NCBI RefSeq assembly: GCF_000165425.1
Contig: NW_001798959.1
Coordinates: 202,033 to 266,032 of the forward strand
Source: Paramecium tetraurelia
Lineage: Eukaryota; Ciliophora; Oligohymenophorea; Peniculida; Parameciidae
Length of the DNA stretch: 64,000 nt
Direction: 5' to 3'
The notes beneath the pieces are model-generated. The model did not search any database, was not told the origin of the DNA, and worked only from the letters and a program-made list of their open reading frames with translations. The position numbers and the translations under genes were made by a program. Below are positions 49,630-62,825 of the stretch, piece after piece (position 1 is the stretch's first letter; every line of letters starts with the position of its first letter).

Positions 49630-50111
49630 ATGGAGCAATTTGAACAGCAAAAGGAGAGTTAGAATACTGGAAGAGACGGCAGAGCGATAAATAAGAGAAT
49701 AAAGAAATAGAAGACAAAGAAGTAGCAGCCTAGTGAGTAGCCAGTTGAGGATTGCAGCATTTGTTATGGTTAGATCGTAGACAAAGTAAATTTGACACTA
49801 ATTAATGACAGGGTATCATTTAGGGATGTTAGCATACGTATTGTTTTAAGTGCATTGAGATCTGGGCCTAACAGAATCTAACTTGTCCATAATGTAGAGT
49901 CCAATTTAGTCAGATTTTGAGGGTGTGGAAATAAGGTAAGGGGAAACGATAAAAAATGTATGATTTTCATGCAAATGAGGTGAATTCGGATGAGGATGAA
50001 CTGATTTCTCTGGATTTTTTGTATTAGCCAATAAGATTAATGCCATACTTTACAAGGATTTGGAGCCTTCCCTTTGTAAATTTGATATTGATAAGTTCGG
50101 ATTCAGAATGA
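49630..50111 (+). CDS. RING-finger protein, about 150 aa
   Basis: ATG 49630-49632 to TGA 50109-50111. A 26-nt intron within the RING restores a full C3HC4 pattern: CSICYGQIVDK, then CQHTYCFKCIEIWAQQNLTC and PQCR. A basic N-terminal tail precedes the RING. An acidic linker and a short hydrophobic C-terminus (WSLPFVNLILI) follow. It is a likely ubiquitin E3 ligase acting with an E2. The C-terminal exon is less certain. Confidence 0.8.
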
Positions 50112-50179
50112 ATAAAAATTTACATAAATGTAATTTTTACTAATTGAATATTCTAATAGTGAATGGTTAATTCATTATT

Positions 50180-53100
50180 ATGATTATTTTTTTATTTTTT
50201 CTTTAAACATATTAATTAAGATTCAATATAACTACTCCTGAGGGGAATCCATCTGAATTTATAACCCTTTAGACCTATTAGACGGTGAAATTGAAGGTGG
50301 AGTTGGGAAATTATTAATTGAATTCGGAAAAGATATTGCTTTATATAACTGATTAGATTTCACATGAGATAACTTAGTCATGCACTCTAAAACTCATGAA
50401 TAGATAGGCAAACGAATTGAAAATATACGTCAATGCCACAAATACTGAAGAAGATTCAATATTGACATCGATAACAATAGTATTTTTAATTTTAATTTCA
50501 TAGTCAGCAATAATAATATCTCCAGCAAGAGGCATATTAACATAGCCCAATCTCTTTCCCATAATATTGAGTTAGAAGCTGATTGAATCCTACATGATGC
50601 CATTCAATTTGCCGACTAATAAAATATACAACTTGGATGTGTTGAATGAGGATTTGGAGATGCCTCCCCAGAATTAGACTCCATTTGGATAGGAGTTCTG
50701 GTAAGAATATCAAGAGAAGGACATATCTATAATAGCATTGACCTGGATTCCATTCATGGGCAATTGTAGAGATCAAGGCTATTACTTATATTTGTATAAC
50801 CTATTGGAAAATGCAACCTTCTGTGATTTGGTAGCCGAGGAAGATACCAAGGTAGTTTCCATGGTGCCAACAAACGGATTCAACGCAAAAGGGGATTCCT
50901 GCAATATCAATTTGGAGTGTTACTTCTTAGAGAATTTGATGGTTGAGTATGAAGGGAACAAATGGTGGCAATCTGAATAAGACTCCCTATTCTACTTAAG
51001 TAAATACGCTTTGAATTACAAAATCTTGGCTGAAAATTCAGACGATTCCCAAACCAACTATTTCTACAATATAATACAAGCCTAAGACGAATCCTTAATA
51101 TCTGTCCAGTTCATCACAGCTGGTGTTATCAAAAATAGTTATCCGACTGAATTTACCTTTCAGATTCTCTATAACCAAATATCTCAAACAGAAAAGTAGA
51201 TTGTTTCAGCAATAATAACAGCATCTAATTATCAAAAAGTAACATCAATTATAAACAAATATACATTGAATATTGTCTATCGGCCTATGGATTATTTGGA
51301 ATTAATAAACTCATTTTAATTTGATATCACTTTGTATTTGGTCTTATATCTAGTAATCGGAATTTTGATTAATTTTGGTATATTTGTGATTTGGGTAATC
51401 AATAAGTCAATTTCAATAATCCCAGATCCACCCAAATTGAGAATCTATTAAACATTTATTGTTGCTTTCCTACCTCCAATTACTGGAGTCATTAGAGCAA
51501 CCATCCCTATTGTTGTGTATGTGCTAATATTGGATAACCTGTTTGCTCATGATTTGTTCTCCGGAATCACATATAATTATGATGGATTACCAACTAATTT
51601 TGATAATTCATAACAATATCAATATGGGAGAGTTGGACTTATGTTGGTTGTGTCTGGAATCATTATAATGAAGATAGCATGTAAATTATGTATTCCAAAA
51701 CCTATCGATGAAGATTGGGGAATTATCAGATCCAATTTTGAGAAGAAAAACGAAGAGAAATATTTTGATTTTAGTATCAGCGAAGAGGAATCTAAGGAAA
51801 GTCCTATGAAATAAGATGAAATCAGAGAAGCTCAGGTTACCTCCAAAAATGTTGACAATAATCTTCAATCCAACAGTATTAGTAGACAAGGCTCCTTGTT
51901 TTCTAAATAATAGCCTGTCATTCCAGGATCTGCTCCTCCCATTACCAAAGAGAAAGAACCAACCATGCCAAAGAATTCACTCTTCAAAAAAGCCACCATT
52001 CTCAAACAAAGCAGTTCTATCAAAGATAATTAGTCATTGAAGGATTCCATAAGTCCAGTCCAACTCTTACAAAGATAGTAATCATTTATGTTATCATACC
52101 CATAGAAATTCCTCATCTGGAAATCCCCTTGATAAAAAGTAATCCATCTTCAATTAAGCCCAATAGAGTCAACAACCTTAAATCAATCAAAATTAACAAG
52201 CAGAGGAAGAGGATATCATAGATATATTAAAGGATAGCTTAATAAGTAAAGATTATCATTATTAATTAATTTGTATTATGATAGCTGCAATTTTATTATT
52301 CTTTTTGGGATTTTCATATGAACAATTATTCTATAAGAATATCTATTACTTTTTGATTGTCCTGCAATTTATTGAATCCTTTGTGTATTGGCTTCTCAGT
52401 GAATATCTATTAGAAGAATAAACACTCATCCAACCGTTGATGGCCTGTTTGGAAGTGGTCCAATTCATCATGTTTATGGCTGCTGAATCTTTCTAGGAAT
52501 TTGTTATCTCCTTCGTAATCAGACTCTCCCTAATCATTGTGTTCAGAACCTACATCAATCCGATCATAAGGAATTTCAAACATTTTAAAAAGAAGCTGAT
52601 GAACTTCATGAATAAATGGCAACCTTTCTTTAGTTTGGAATAAGAATAAGAGAAACAACCAGAAGACAATATCTCATTTTATTTAGGATAACACACTGAT
52701 TCCAAATTCACAGAAGACCAATCAGTTGAATACGTTATCCAAATGACTCTGGGTTTCAGTAGTAAGGTTCATGCAATCTTCATCAAACCTATTGTTTTGG
52801 TATTCATCAAATTATTTGAGAAAGAGTCTTAGATTACTAATAATTACTACATTGGTTTCAGAGAGTTTAATTATTATATCTACTTTGCGTTTTTTGTCAT
52901 CATCCCTTAAATCTTTATAGACATCTATGTTTTGAATAGTTTAGAGATGATCTATGGATTTAAGTTATTCGATTACTTTGATTATTGTAAATATCGAAAT
53001 GATTTCAGAATCCAAAAGTTCTTTGAACACTCCCTAACTTATGATCGTAGTATTGATGCCTAGTATCGATCTATTGATAATATGAAATTCACAGATCAGT

Positions 53101-54149
53101 TCTATTATAACGGCAGTCTCGTCATATATAGCATACTCCTTTGCATTCTCGGAACCACTATTATGATCAGAAACAACTATGTTCTGTATTAAGACCCAGC
53201 CATTTTCCTAATCATCCTCTTTATCTATATCTTTATTACCTTGCTCTAAAACATGATGTTGTACATCTGGAATAAAATAGATGTCTGGAAGATTAAAGAT
53301 ACAAAGTAAAAGTTAAATTTGGATTCCCTCGAAGAATTCTTAAATCCTGCAAAGGAAAATATTGAATAAATAATAGAGGTTGATGCTTTCAAAAAGCATT
53401 TCATTAAATTAAACAAAGATTGGCTAGTCTCTAATATGGAATTGTTTATAAATGTAGATCAATTCACATAGCATGATGAATTTCTATTGTAGACATACTA
53501 ATTATTATTGAATGATGAGAGGAAAGCTTAAAAAGAAATTATTAGGAATGAGCAAATGATTAAGAAACAAAAGGAATTAGAATTGAAATCCAAGAAAAAG
53601 AGGAGGAAGACATCACAATCATAATCCATGATTAAATCTCAAAGAGATATTGAAGAAATAGATGGATATTAACATACGATTAGAATCAAAAGATCTTAGG
53701 CTGAAAATTTAAGAAAGATTGTATCGATTTGGTATTACAAGGCAAAACAGACACTCTTCTTAAAATACTTGGTGTCAGATGTTTTAGCCCAAAATCAGGC
53801 TGAACATTGTAAAAGGTGTGGTTTAGACATCGAATTAAGAGTAGTTGAATTGATACCATTTGAAAAAATGTCAAATCAATTTAAATACAGAATTATGGGA
53901 ACTCCCTTTAATAAATTTGAATGGATTAAATACTATGAAACCCATTAAAAGTTTGTTACTCTATGTATTGATTGTGAGAATGCTTATAAAAGTAGATTTC
54001 TATAAAGATAAAATTAAAGTGCAAACGATGTGGCCAAATTGGCATCATAGAACTTTGTAGCTAAAGCATTTGTATTTAAATGGCTTTATGCTGCTAGAGC
54101 TAGAATGCTACACAAAAAGTCATTAACAGTAGAAAAATTAACCTATTGA
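50180..54149 (+). CDS. Giant multi-pass membrane protein with C-terminal Cys pairs
   Basis: A frame of about 1,300 codons runs from ATG 50180-50182 to TGA 54147-54149. One 28-nt intron near 52078 is required. A 24-nt GTATTT...CATAG segment near 50480 is probably a second, in-frame intron. The first roughly 370 residues are extracellular-like, with scattered Cys (NCRDQGYYLYLYN, DSCNINLECYFLEN). Hydrophobic membrane segments follow in two groups (about residues 380-510 and 690-1020), separated by a Ser/Lys-rich cytosolic loop. The C-terminal region has paired Cys (CKRCGLDIE and LCIDCENAY) like a zinc ribbon. A possible signal peptide starts the frame. I do not recognise the family. Channel, receptor or ciliary membrane roles are all open. 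Confidence 0.8.
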
Positions 54150-54186
54150 TTTATATTAACAATTTTAGTCAGAAAAATAGATTATT

Positions 54187-56072
<1,886 letters not shown>

Positions 56073-56104
56073 TTAATAATTAAATATATTTTAGTAATTA
56101 TAAG

Positions 56105-57334
56105 TCACTATTTCCTACTTCCGATTCGAGAGTTTATCATTTCATTCAGAATCTCTAATTTCTAAGTCATCATCCTATTGAATTGTTCATTCTCCCCTTT
56201 CACACTCCCTCTGCTCAACGGTTCCTTTATCTGAGATGGGGTCTCCACCTTTTTTAATTGGTTCCGAAACTAACTCAATGGAGTTGATTACTCTTCTTCA
56301 ACCGTGGCTTCAATTAAAGGTTCAGCTGATAAATACTTCTTATTCTTTGGGGAAGGAGATTTCACCTACGCCTTATCCAAATTGTGAATAATTGAATAGA
56401 GGGTTCTCCCTACTTGTCTACTGATCTCATATTGGAAATTATCATATTGGAATTGAATATTATCATCAATATGCTATGATTATTGAATTTGTTCGTATTC
56501 ATTTGAAATTGATTTCTTGGCTTCGGCCAAATTTTATTTGTTCAAAATACAATCCCTGAACTTTTGAATGCTTTCATTGAAAATGAGTTGCATCTCTTCA
56601 CAAATTGAATTGATCATGGTTTGAATGGAGTAACACTCTTCATTTAAATTCGGAATAGATTCAGACTTCTCTCTTCTGTAAGAGTTGTTGGAGAACTTCG
56701 TCTAAGTCGATTTCATTGAGTTGACATTCTATTATTGTTTTGGTTTGAATTTATCTGGCTACTTCACTCTCACTTCCTCTATTTGCAATGTCTGTATCAT
56801 AAATTATAGAGTATCATAGTCCTTGCAAACATCGAATACTGTATCTTGATTCTATAAAGATGTGTTATAATACAATTATACTTTATTTAACAGTTAGATG
56901 TTCGCCTTAGCATTCAATAATAAAGCCACAGTCTCTAAATTTCCTCTCTACGCTGCAATCATCAAAGGAGAGAATCCTTTCTTGTATACTCAAATTAAAT
57001 ACTTTGTCCTGCTAGTTTACATCAGCCCCATGGTTCAACAGAAAATCTGCAGTCCTACGATAATTGTAAAATGAGCAAATCCATAATGGCGATTGATTTA
57101 ACTACATCAACCTATATATCTTACTCTATTTGTCTTATTGATATCAGCACCTTAGACAATCAATCTCTCGATCATAGCCCCATCATTTTTACGACAAGCT
57201 ATTGTCAAACAAGTTTGTCCTGACTTTGCATTCTCCACATCTATTAAATTAGGATGTTGCTGGAGTATTTCAATAACTTTATTAACATTCCCTTATTCAA
57301 CCTTCAGAAATAAGACTTGCGCAGTGCTATTCAT
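56105..57334 (-). CDS. Ankyrin-repeat protein, about 380 aa
   Basis: ATG 57332-57334 to TGA 56105-56107 with three introns (23, 22 and 30 nt). Four ankyrin repeats fill residues about 1-140: SGQTCLTIACRKNDGAMIER, NQSPLWICSFYNYRRTADFL, KGFSPLMIAAQRGNLETVAL. The rest is helical and Ser/Gln-rich, with coiled-coil character. A protein-binding adaptor of unknown partner. Only about 32 bp separate it from each neighbour on the same strand. Confidence 0.85.
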
Positions 57335-57366
57335 TAATATTTTATTGATATTATATATAAATTCAA

Positions 57367-58470
57367 TCAGTAATAACAGATTCCCCTTTATGAATCCATC
57401 TAACTCTCTTCCCTTGTTCCCAAATTCCTTGTTTCTCCACATTCGATTCCCCTATGTAAACTCCTATTCCATGTTGTTTCCCATTCTACCATTATCCACG
57501 ATAAATCTAATAATAAACGTAAATTGTACTCTCCCATCAGGCCATTTGAATTCTCCATAGCCATCCTTTTTGTCATTTTTATACTCTCCTTTGTATCTTC
57601 TGCCATCTAACCATGTGAAAATCTATTACTCAAATATATTCATATACTCCTTGGCCATCCATTTTATTATTCTTCCATGCCCCTATGTACTTTCTCCCAT
57701 CAAACCAGGTGTACTCTCCATAGCCTTGAATCAGATTGCTATCGAAATCCCCTATATACTTAGAGCCATCCTTCCATTGAAACTCCCCATGACCATGCTT
57801 CTTGCCCATAGAATATTGTCCTTTAAAAATGGAGTTATCTGGCCAAGTTTCAATGCCATCTCCATGTTATTTGTCATCAACCCATTAACCTACGTATTTT
57901 GCACCATCCGCATGTATATAGGTTCCCCTATTATCCATAATAATTTACATATCCATTAGCTTTATCATTCTGCCACTCTCCAACATAAACATCTCCACCA
58001 CAGTGGATTAATCTGCCTATGCCTTAGGCAGAGTTCTTTTGCCATTAACCTTCGTATATTGATCCATCTATCCATATTTAAGTACCTTAACCATGTTTCA
58101 ATCCATTTTTGTATTGGCCATAATAGACTGTTTAATCATTGTATTCATATGGTCCTAATTTAGGTAAATCTGGCTCTAAGATTTCTGGAAATGGTCCTTA
58201 TTCCTCATGTACTTTTTTTGTTTTTTCATTAAGATAATTGGGCATTCTGGATAGTTTGGCAACCATGGTCAAAGGGGCGTGTTCATTAGTACAATGGTAT
58301 TGATTTTTCATAGATTTCATGTCCTTTCTAACCTTGATTCCTCTGAAATAAGATTGAATTTTGATTGCAGCCCTTTCAACTTATAGGGAGTTGTTCTACA
58401 AGTCTGTAACTAAAATGATTTGCGGGTTCTGTCGATCTAGCATTTAATTCCCATTACAACAATTTCCCAT
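57367..58470 (-). CDS. IQ-motif and MORN-repeat protein (copy 2), about 340 aa
   Basis: ATG 58468-58470 to TGA 57367-57369. It has the same plan as 35396-36513: N-terminus MGNCCNGN (myristoyl/palmitoyl type), IQ motif [18 protein letters not shown] at about 40-57, then about nine MORN repeats ([40 protein letters not shown]). Two of three introns splice cleanly. The third (acceptor near 57929) leaves the frame one base off at a C4 run, 57925-57928, which looks like an indel. It probably encodes a membrane-linked, calmodulin-binding scaffold. Confidence 0.87.
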
Positions 58471-58505
58471 AATATTTTTAATATAATCATAAATAACAGT
58501 CAATA

Positions 58506-59578
58506 TCATTATAAAAGTAATGAAAATAAATTTTCAACAAAGTTGTGCTAAACACAGTAATTGGTGACTTCCTTAGCGAAACCATCAAACTTGAAGGTTC
58601 TTCTCTCCTCCATGATTAACAAAACTGGAGTAACAATTTGCAACATCTCATAACTCATCTATGATAAGTCAACCTATTCTGTGTTCAGTTCGCCCTTCTA
58701 CTCCTTGTCGAGCATGTTGAATAGCTTTCTCAAGGAGGCTCTCCAAACCTATTGCACAACACTTTGATCAGCACATGGTAAATTCAATACATAAGAATTA
58801 TTACTACTAGATCAGTTAGACTAATAACAATACTCTGGGGTTTTATTGTAAATATCTTTGTAGGTTTTGCTTACATTCTTTTCGTTTAAGATTTCATGAG
58901 ATCTCTAAGTAGTCTTGGGATGATATGTGTATGACTTATTTGATAAGTCTTAAGATTGTTATTTCTACGTCCTCAGGTCTTGTAACCTTTTTTCTTTCTT
59001 CTACCCATAATCGATCAATCTCTATTCGACACTATTATCTTGTCGTTTCTATTTCTATTAATATTGTATCTAGTCTCTTACAACTATCTATTCAGAATTC
59101 TTGTTGATTTGGGGAGTGAAGGTCAACTCGTTCTCGTCTCTAGGCTTCAATTGTTTGATTTCCTTCGCACTTCTGTCTCTCAATATCTTGCTAACTATCA
59201 ATAGATTTCCCTATCTTACCGTCTTATGAGAAATCTCTACAATGTGATCTACTGCTTATCAATGGACTCTTCTTTTAACAACTTTGAGTTGAAATCTAAC
59301 TATTCTATTTATAAGGAGTTGAATTTGTAGAATTTCTGAAATAATTTGATTTCTGGTCGTTTGTCACCTTCTATTCATTATTTAAAGTGTGTTATGCTTA
59401 TTATTTATGTTACGATATGCTATCAATCAACTTCAATAGATAGCGGCCAGGGAGGTCATGTTTTGATACAAATGCAATACCCAAATCTCTGGGATCATCA
59501 CCTTCATAAATGTAAATCTAATCTCTCTCATCTTGTGAGATCTCCACTGTCTATAATCAATCACTCATAGTTTACCAT
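58506..59578 (-). CDS. Uncharacterised protein with EF-hand-like C-terminus
   Basis: ATG 59576-59578 (followed at once by a 25-nt intron) to TGA 58506-58508, three introns, about 330 aa. The N-terminal part reads PRDLGIAFVSKHDLPGRYLL. The middle has NELTFTPQINKNS, a phrase seen in axonemal and cytoskeletal proteins, followed by a Gln/Lys-rich helix. The C-terminal part (LRKLFNMLDKEQKGELNTEQ) resembles an EF-hand pair but lacks the full set of loop acids (Asp, Glu, Lys, Gly, Glu). Calcium binding is therefore doubtful. A possible axonemal role is inference. Confidence 0.7.
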
Positions 59579-59672
59579 GATTGCCAACAAAGTTCCATTA
59601 TTATTTTGCATATTAATATATTATTGATCTAACTTAGATTTTATATTCATTTCTATAATAATTCAATCAAGA

Positions 59673-60716
59673 TCAACCGCTACTTTTCACAAACTTCAAA
59701 ACTATTGGAGTAGTTATCACTCCGATCGCAATTAATCCAATTAAAATAATGCAACACATTTTCTAATTTATAATACCCATCTCTTACCTTTCTACTCTTC
59801 TTATGGATCTCTTGTTCCTTAGCCAATCTTTTCTCCCCTCTTTCAATGTAATTCTTTGCTTTATTCAAATTTTGTTCTACTCTCTATCATAAATCAATAC
59901 CTATGCTCTCTATTTACTCTCCTTATTAGTTCACCAAAAAGGCAATCTCCGATAACATTTGAAAACAATACTGAGTACTCTAAAATTCAGCAAATAGAAT
60001 ACCTTCTCTAACTTCTAAATATCTTAATATTTATCTTAAATATCCTGAACTCTGTAGACTAATTGCAAAGATGGTTAACCTAGAGTCTCCTTCATCACCA
60101 TCTTCTCTAATCCTTAGGGATCTTGAATAATGTCTGTTTTCTATTTTTCTGTCAAATTAGGTTCTAGTATTTCTAACTATTCAATATGAATAGCAATACT
60201 TATCTTTTCATCTTCTTTTGAATAGTCTTGTTATAATTAAAGATAGTGTTCTGACCAGATTACAATATAGTTGCCACTTCCTGTTGTATTGCCTTCTAAT
60301 TGTAATTCATAGCTCTAGTTTCTGGTTCATCAGGATCACTTTCTTTAACTAATTTATCTATTTCATCAAATAACTTTTTTATTTCAGCCGTATTCTTATT
60401 AATTTATGATTGCAATTAATCAACTTTCTTCATTGATTCTATATATATAGCTGTTCATAAAGTACAACCTTTCTCTTTGCTAGTGGATGCTGCTGTCTAA
60501 ATAACTTCAGTCAATCTGCTGATTTCTTCATTGCTATTTCTTATCAATTACAATTTCATTCTAATCAATGAACTTTTCTTTTAAAAATCAGGCATCATTT
60601 CAGCTATCGATTATCTGTTGGAAGGTATCAATTCTATCGTTATGCCATTCTACTGAGCAGTCTAAATTAGTCGATACAGTTATTACTTCTTTTAACTAAT
60701 AGTATAGATCATTCAT
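59673..60716 (-). CDS. Syntaxin (Qa-type t-SNARE)
   Basis: ATG 60714-60716 to TGA 59673-59675 with six introns (21-30 nt), about 290 aa. The Habc-like helices are followed by the SNARE motif (MLSEIAFLVNQQGEQIESIV, then EQNLNKAKNYIERGEKRL) with the central zero-layer Gln (QQGEQIESI). A single C-terminal membrane anchor follows (MCCIILIGLIAIGVITTPIV, then LKF). It mediates vesicle fusion, perhaps at the plasma or secretory membrane. Splicing the last intron is needed to reveal the anchor. Confidence 0.9.
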
Positions 60717-60737
60717 TATATTAAATAATATATATAT

Positions 60738-61320
60738 ATGTTAGATTAGCGTCAAACATTAAGTGATATAAATAGGCTCAGAAACACTCCCTACATCTAT
60801 TATAAGCAATACTAATCTATCGACAATAATCAATAATATGATACAAAATAAGTTAAAATGATCGCCAGACCTAATGTAAGGTATTAGATGATGTAATTTC
60901 TGAATGTAGATCCTCTCATTTATTAACAGACACGAAAACCTGTCCAAATTGCAATAAGATCAAAAAAAATTGAGACAATCAAGTCAACAACGGGAAAGAA
61001 CCAAAACTCAATCAAATTACAGGGCCTTCAGTCTGAATTAAAAAGCACCTTCTAATTCCAGAAGTCAACCTGATTTGACTGATGACAATCAAAGTGTTTT
61101 TGTACCATATCGACAAAGAAACATTTCATAAAATAGTATCTCGATTTCATATGATAATTCTGAAAAAAAAAAGAGCTTTTTACCAACTATGAATAATAAG
61201 GATCCAATGTTGCAAACATTTGGCAAATAAGTTATCATCCTCAAACCCAAGAGATTCCCTACTGAGATATTTTAAGGAAACGTGAGCAAGATGAAGAAGC
61301 AATTCTAATAAAATTATTGA
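60738..61320 (+). CDS. Unrecognised basic protein, about 182 aa
   Basis: ATG 60738-60740 to TGA 61318-61320 with one 34-nt intron. It starts MLDQRQTLSDINRLRNTPYI and is rich in Ser, Gln, Asn and Lys with no predicted fold until the C-terminal block (FGKQVIILKPKRFPTEIFQG). It is divergent from the syntaxin, 21 bp apart, and followed closely by a kinase gene. No family known. Confidence 0.6.
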
Positions 61321-61344
61321 AATATTTATTTATAACTAAATATA

Positions 61345-62688
61345 ATGGAAATCTCTTTTGATTTCGACCTCAAACTAATTCATTAAATAGGTCATGGAGC
61401 ATTTAGTTAAGTATTTCTAGGAGAATACGATTCCAAAAAAGTAGCTATTAAAGTACTCATTTTTTTTAATTATACAGGTAATGGATCCCTGTTACATTGA
61501 ATAATTTAAAAAAGAAGTTGAAATTTTAGAATCCATCCATCATCAAAATTTTGCTTAATACTATTTTGTATTTCTAATATTCTATTAAAGAGTAAAGAAG
61601 GTGAAAGTTCTTTATATATTGTCTAAGAATTCTTGGAAGGCAAAACACTGACATAGTTGATTAAAACTGTTGAAATGGAAGAAGCACATGTAAAACAAAT
61701 CATCACCGAATTACTTAATGCAGTATCTTATCTGCATTCCCAAGATATTATCCATCGAGATATCAAACCAGGTATTGCATCTATTCCTACTAGATAATAT
61801 AATTATTACGACTGAAGGATAACTCAAACTCATCGATTTCGGTCTTAGTTCCCATTCAGAATCTAAATTATCTTATGATAAATGCGGAACTCTGCTGTTT
61901 ATGGCCCCTGAAATGATTTTTAAACAACCTTATCTTAAATCTGTTGATATCTGGAGCTGTGGAATTATTGCTTACTAGTTGATCAACAAGAAACACCCCT
62001 TTTGGGATCCATTAGAATCTACTTCAACTTTCATTTAAAGAGTTCAATAATTCAACCCTAATTTCTCTGGGATGAATGAATACCAAAGATCTTTCTTTTT
62101 AAAATGTGCTGCTTATTCGCCTGAAGCTAGAATGAATGCCACTCAGGCTTTACAACATCCATGGCTATCAGGCAAAGGAGAATTATGGTAACCAATCACA
62201 ATGGCTGATATGAAAACACTTTTTGATAATAAAATGAAGACCATTTATTATATTAAAACTCTGATGATGATGAAATTTTTATGCCAAGAAGTTTGGAACT
62301 ATAATGTTACCAAGTGAATTTAGTAATTGTGAATTTAATGACTCCACTGCAGATACCAATACTCACTTTAAATTAAAACTCTTAAGAAGTAGTTCTCGAA
62401 ACCCCTCATTCATTAAATAAGTTCGTAGCACAAGTACTATCTTCTTTGAAGGCAACAACTTGCCATCACCTATTAGATTTACTCATCACAATAAAAGAGC
62501 TTCTATTTCTCCAAATAAAACAATGTTGCATTCTGAGTCAATCCAATTCGGCTAATTTGCCAAAAGAAATACATAAGTCATAAAGTTGCCGTAATATATA
62601 TTTAATTAATTATAGTCCATTGTCAAATTCTCCTGTTATGAAAAAGCAAAGAAAAAGCAATTTAAATTTTAGATTAAAATAGTATTGA
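61345..62688 (+). CDS. Small CAMK-like Ser/Thr kinase, about 415 aa
   Basis: ATG 61345-61347, stop at 62686-62688, four introns of 22-25 nt. The kinase domain starts at residue 5: IGHGAFSQVFLGE, VAIK, HRDIKPDN (split by an intron), LIDFGLSS, and LLFMAPEM. The tail is Ser/Arg-rich (RASISPNKTMLHSESIQFGQ). Between 62215 and 62325 the reading frame changes twice by one base without a usable intron, so the kinase-to-tail junction is uncertain. Confidence 0.8.
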
Positions 62689-62825
62689 AATTGTTTATTT
62701 AACTTTGTTTGAATAGAAAGAATATCTTATCATCAATATTAATTTTTGATTGCAGTCAAAACATTTCTTAAATTAATTAATTATTAATATTAGAATACAA
62801 AATTTATAATTTATAAAATTTATAC

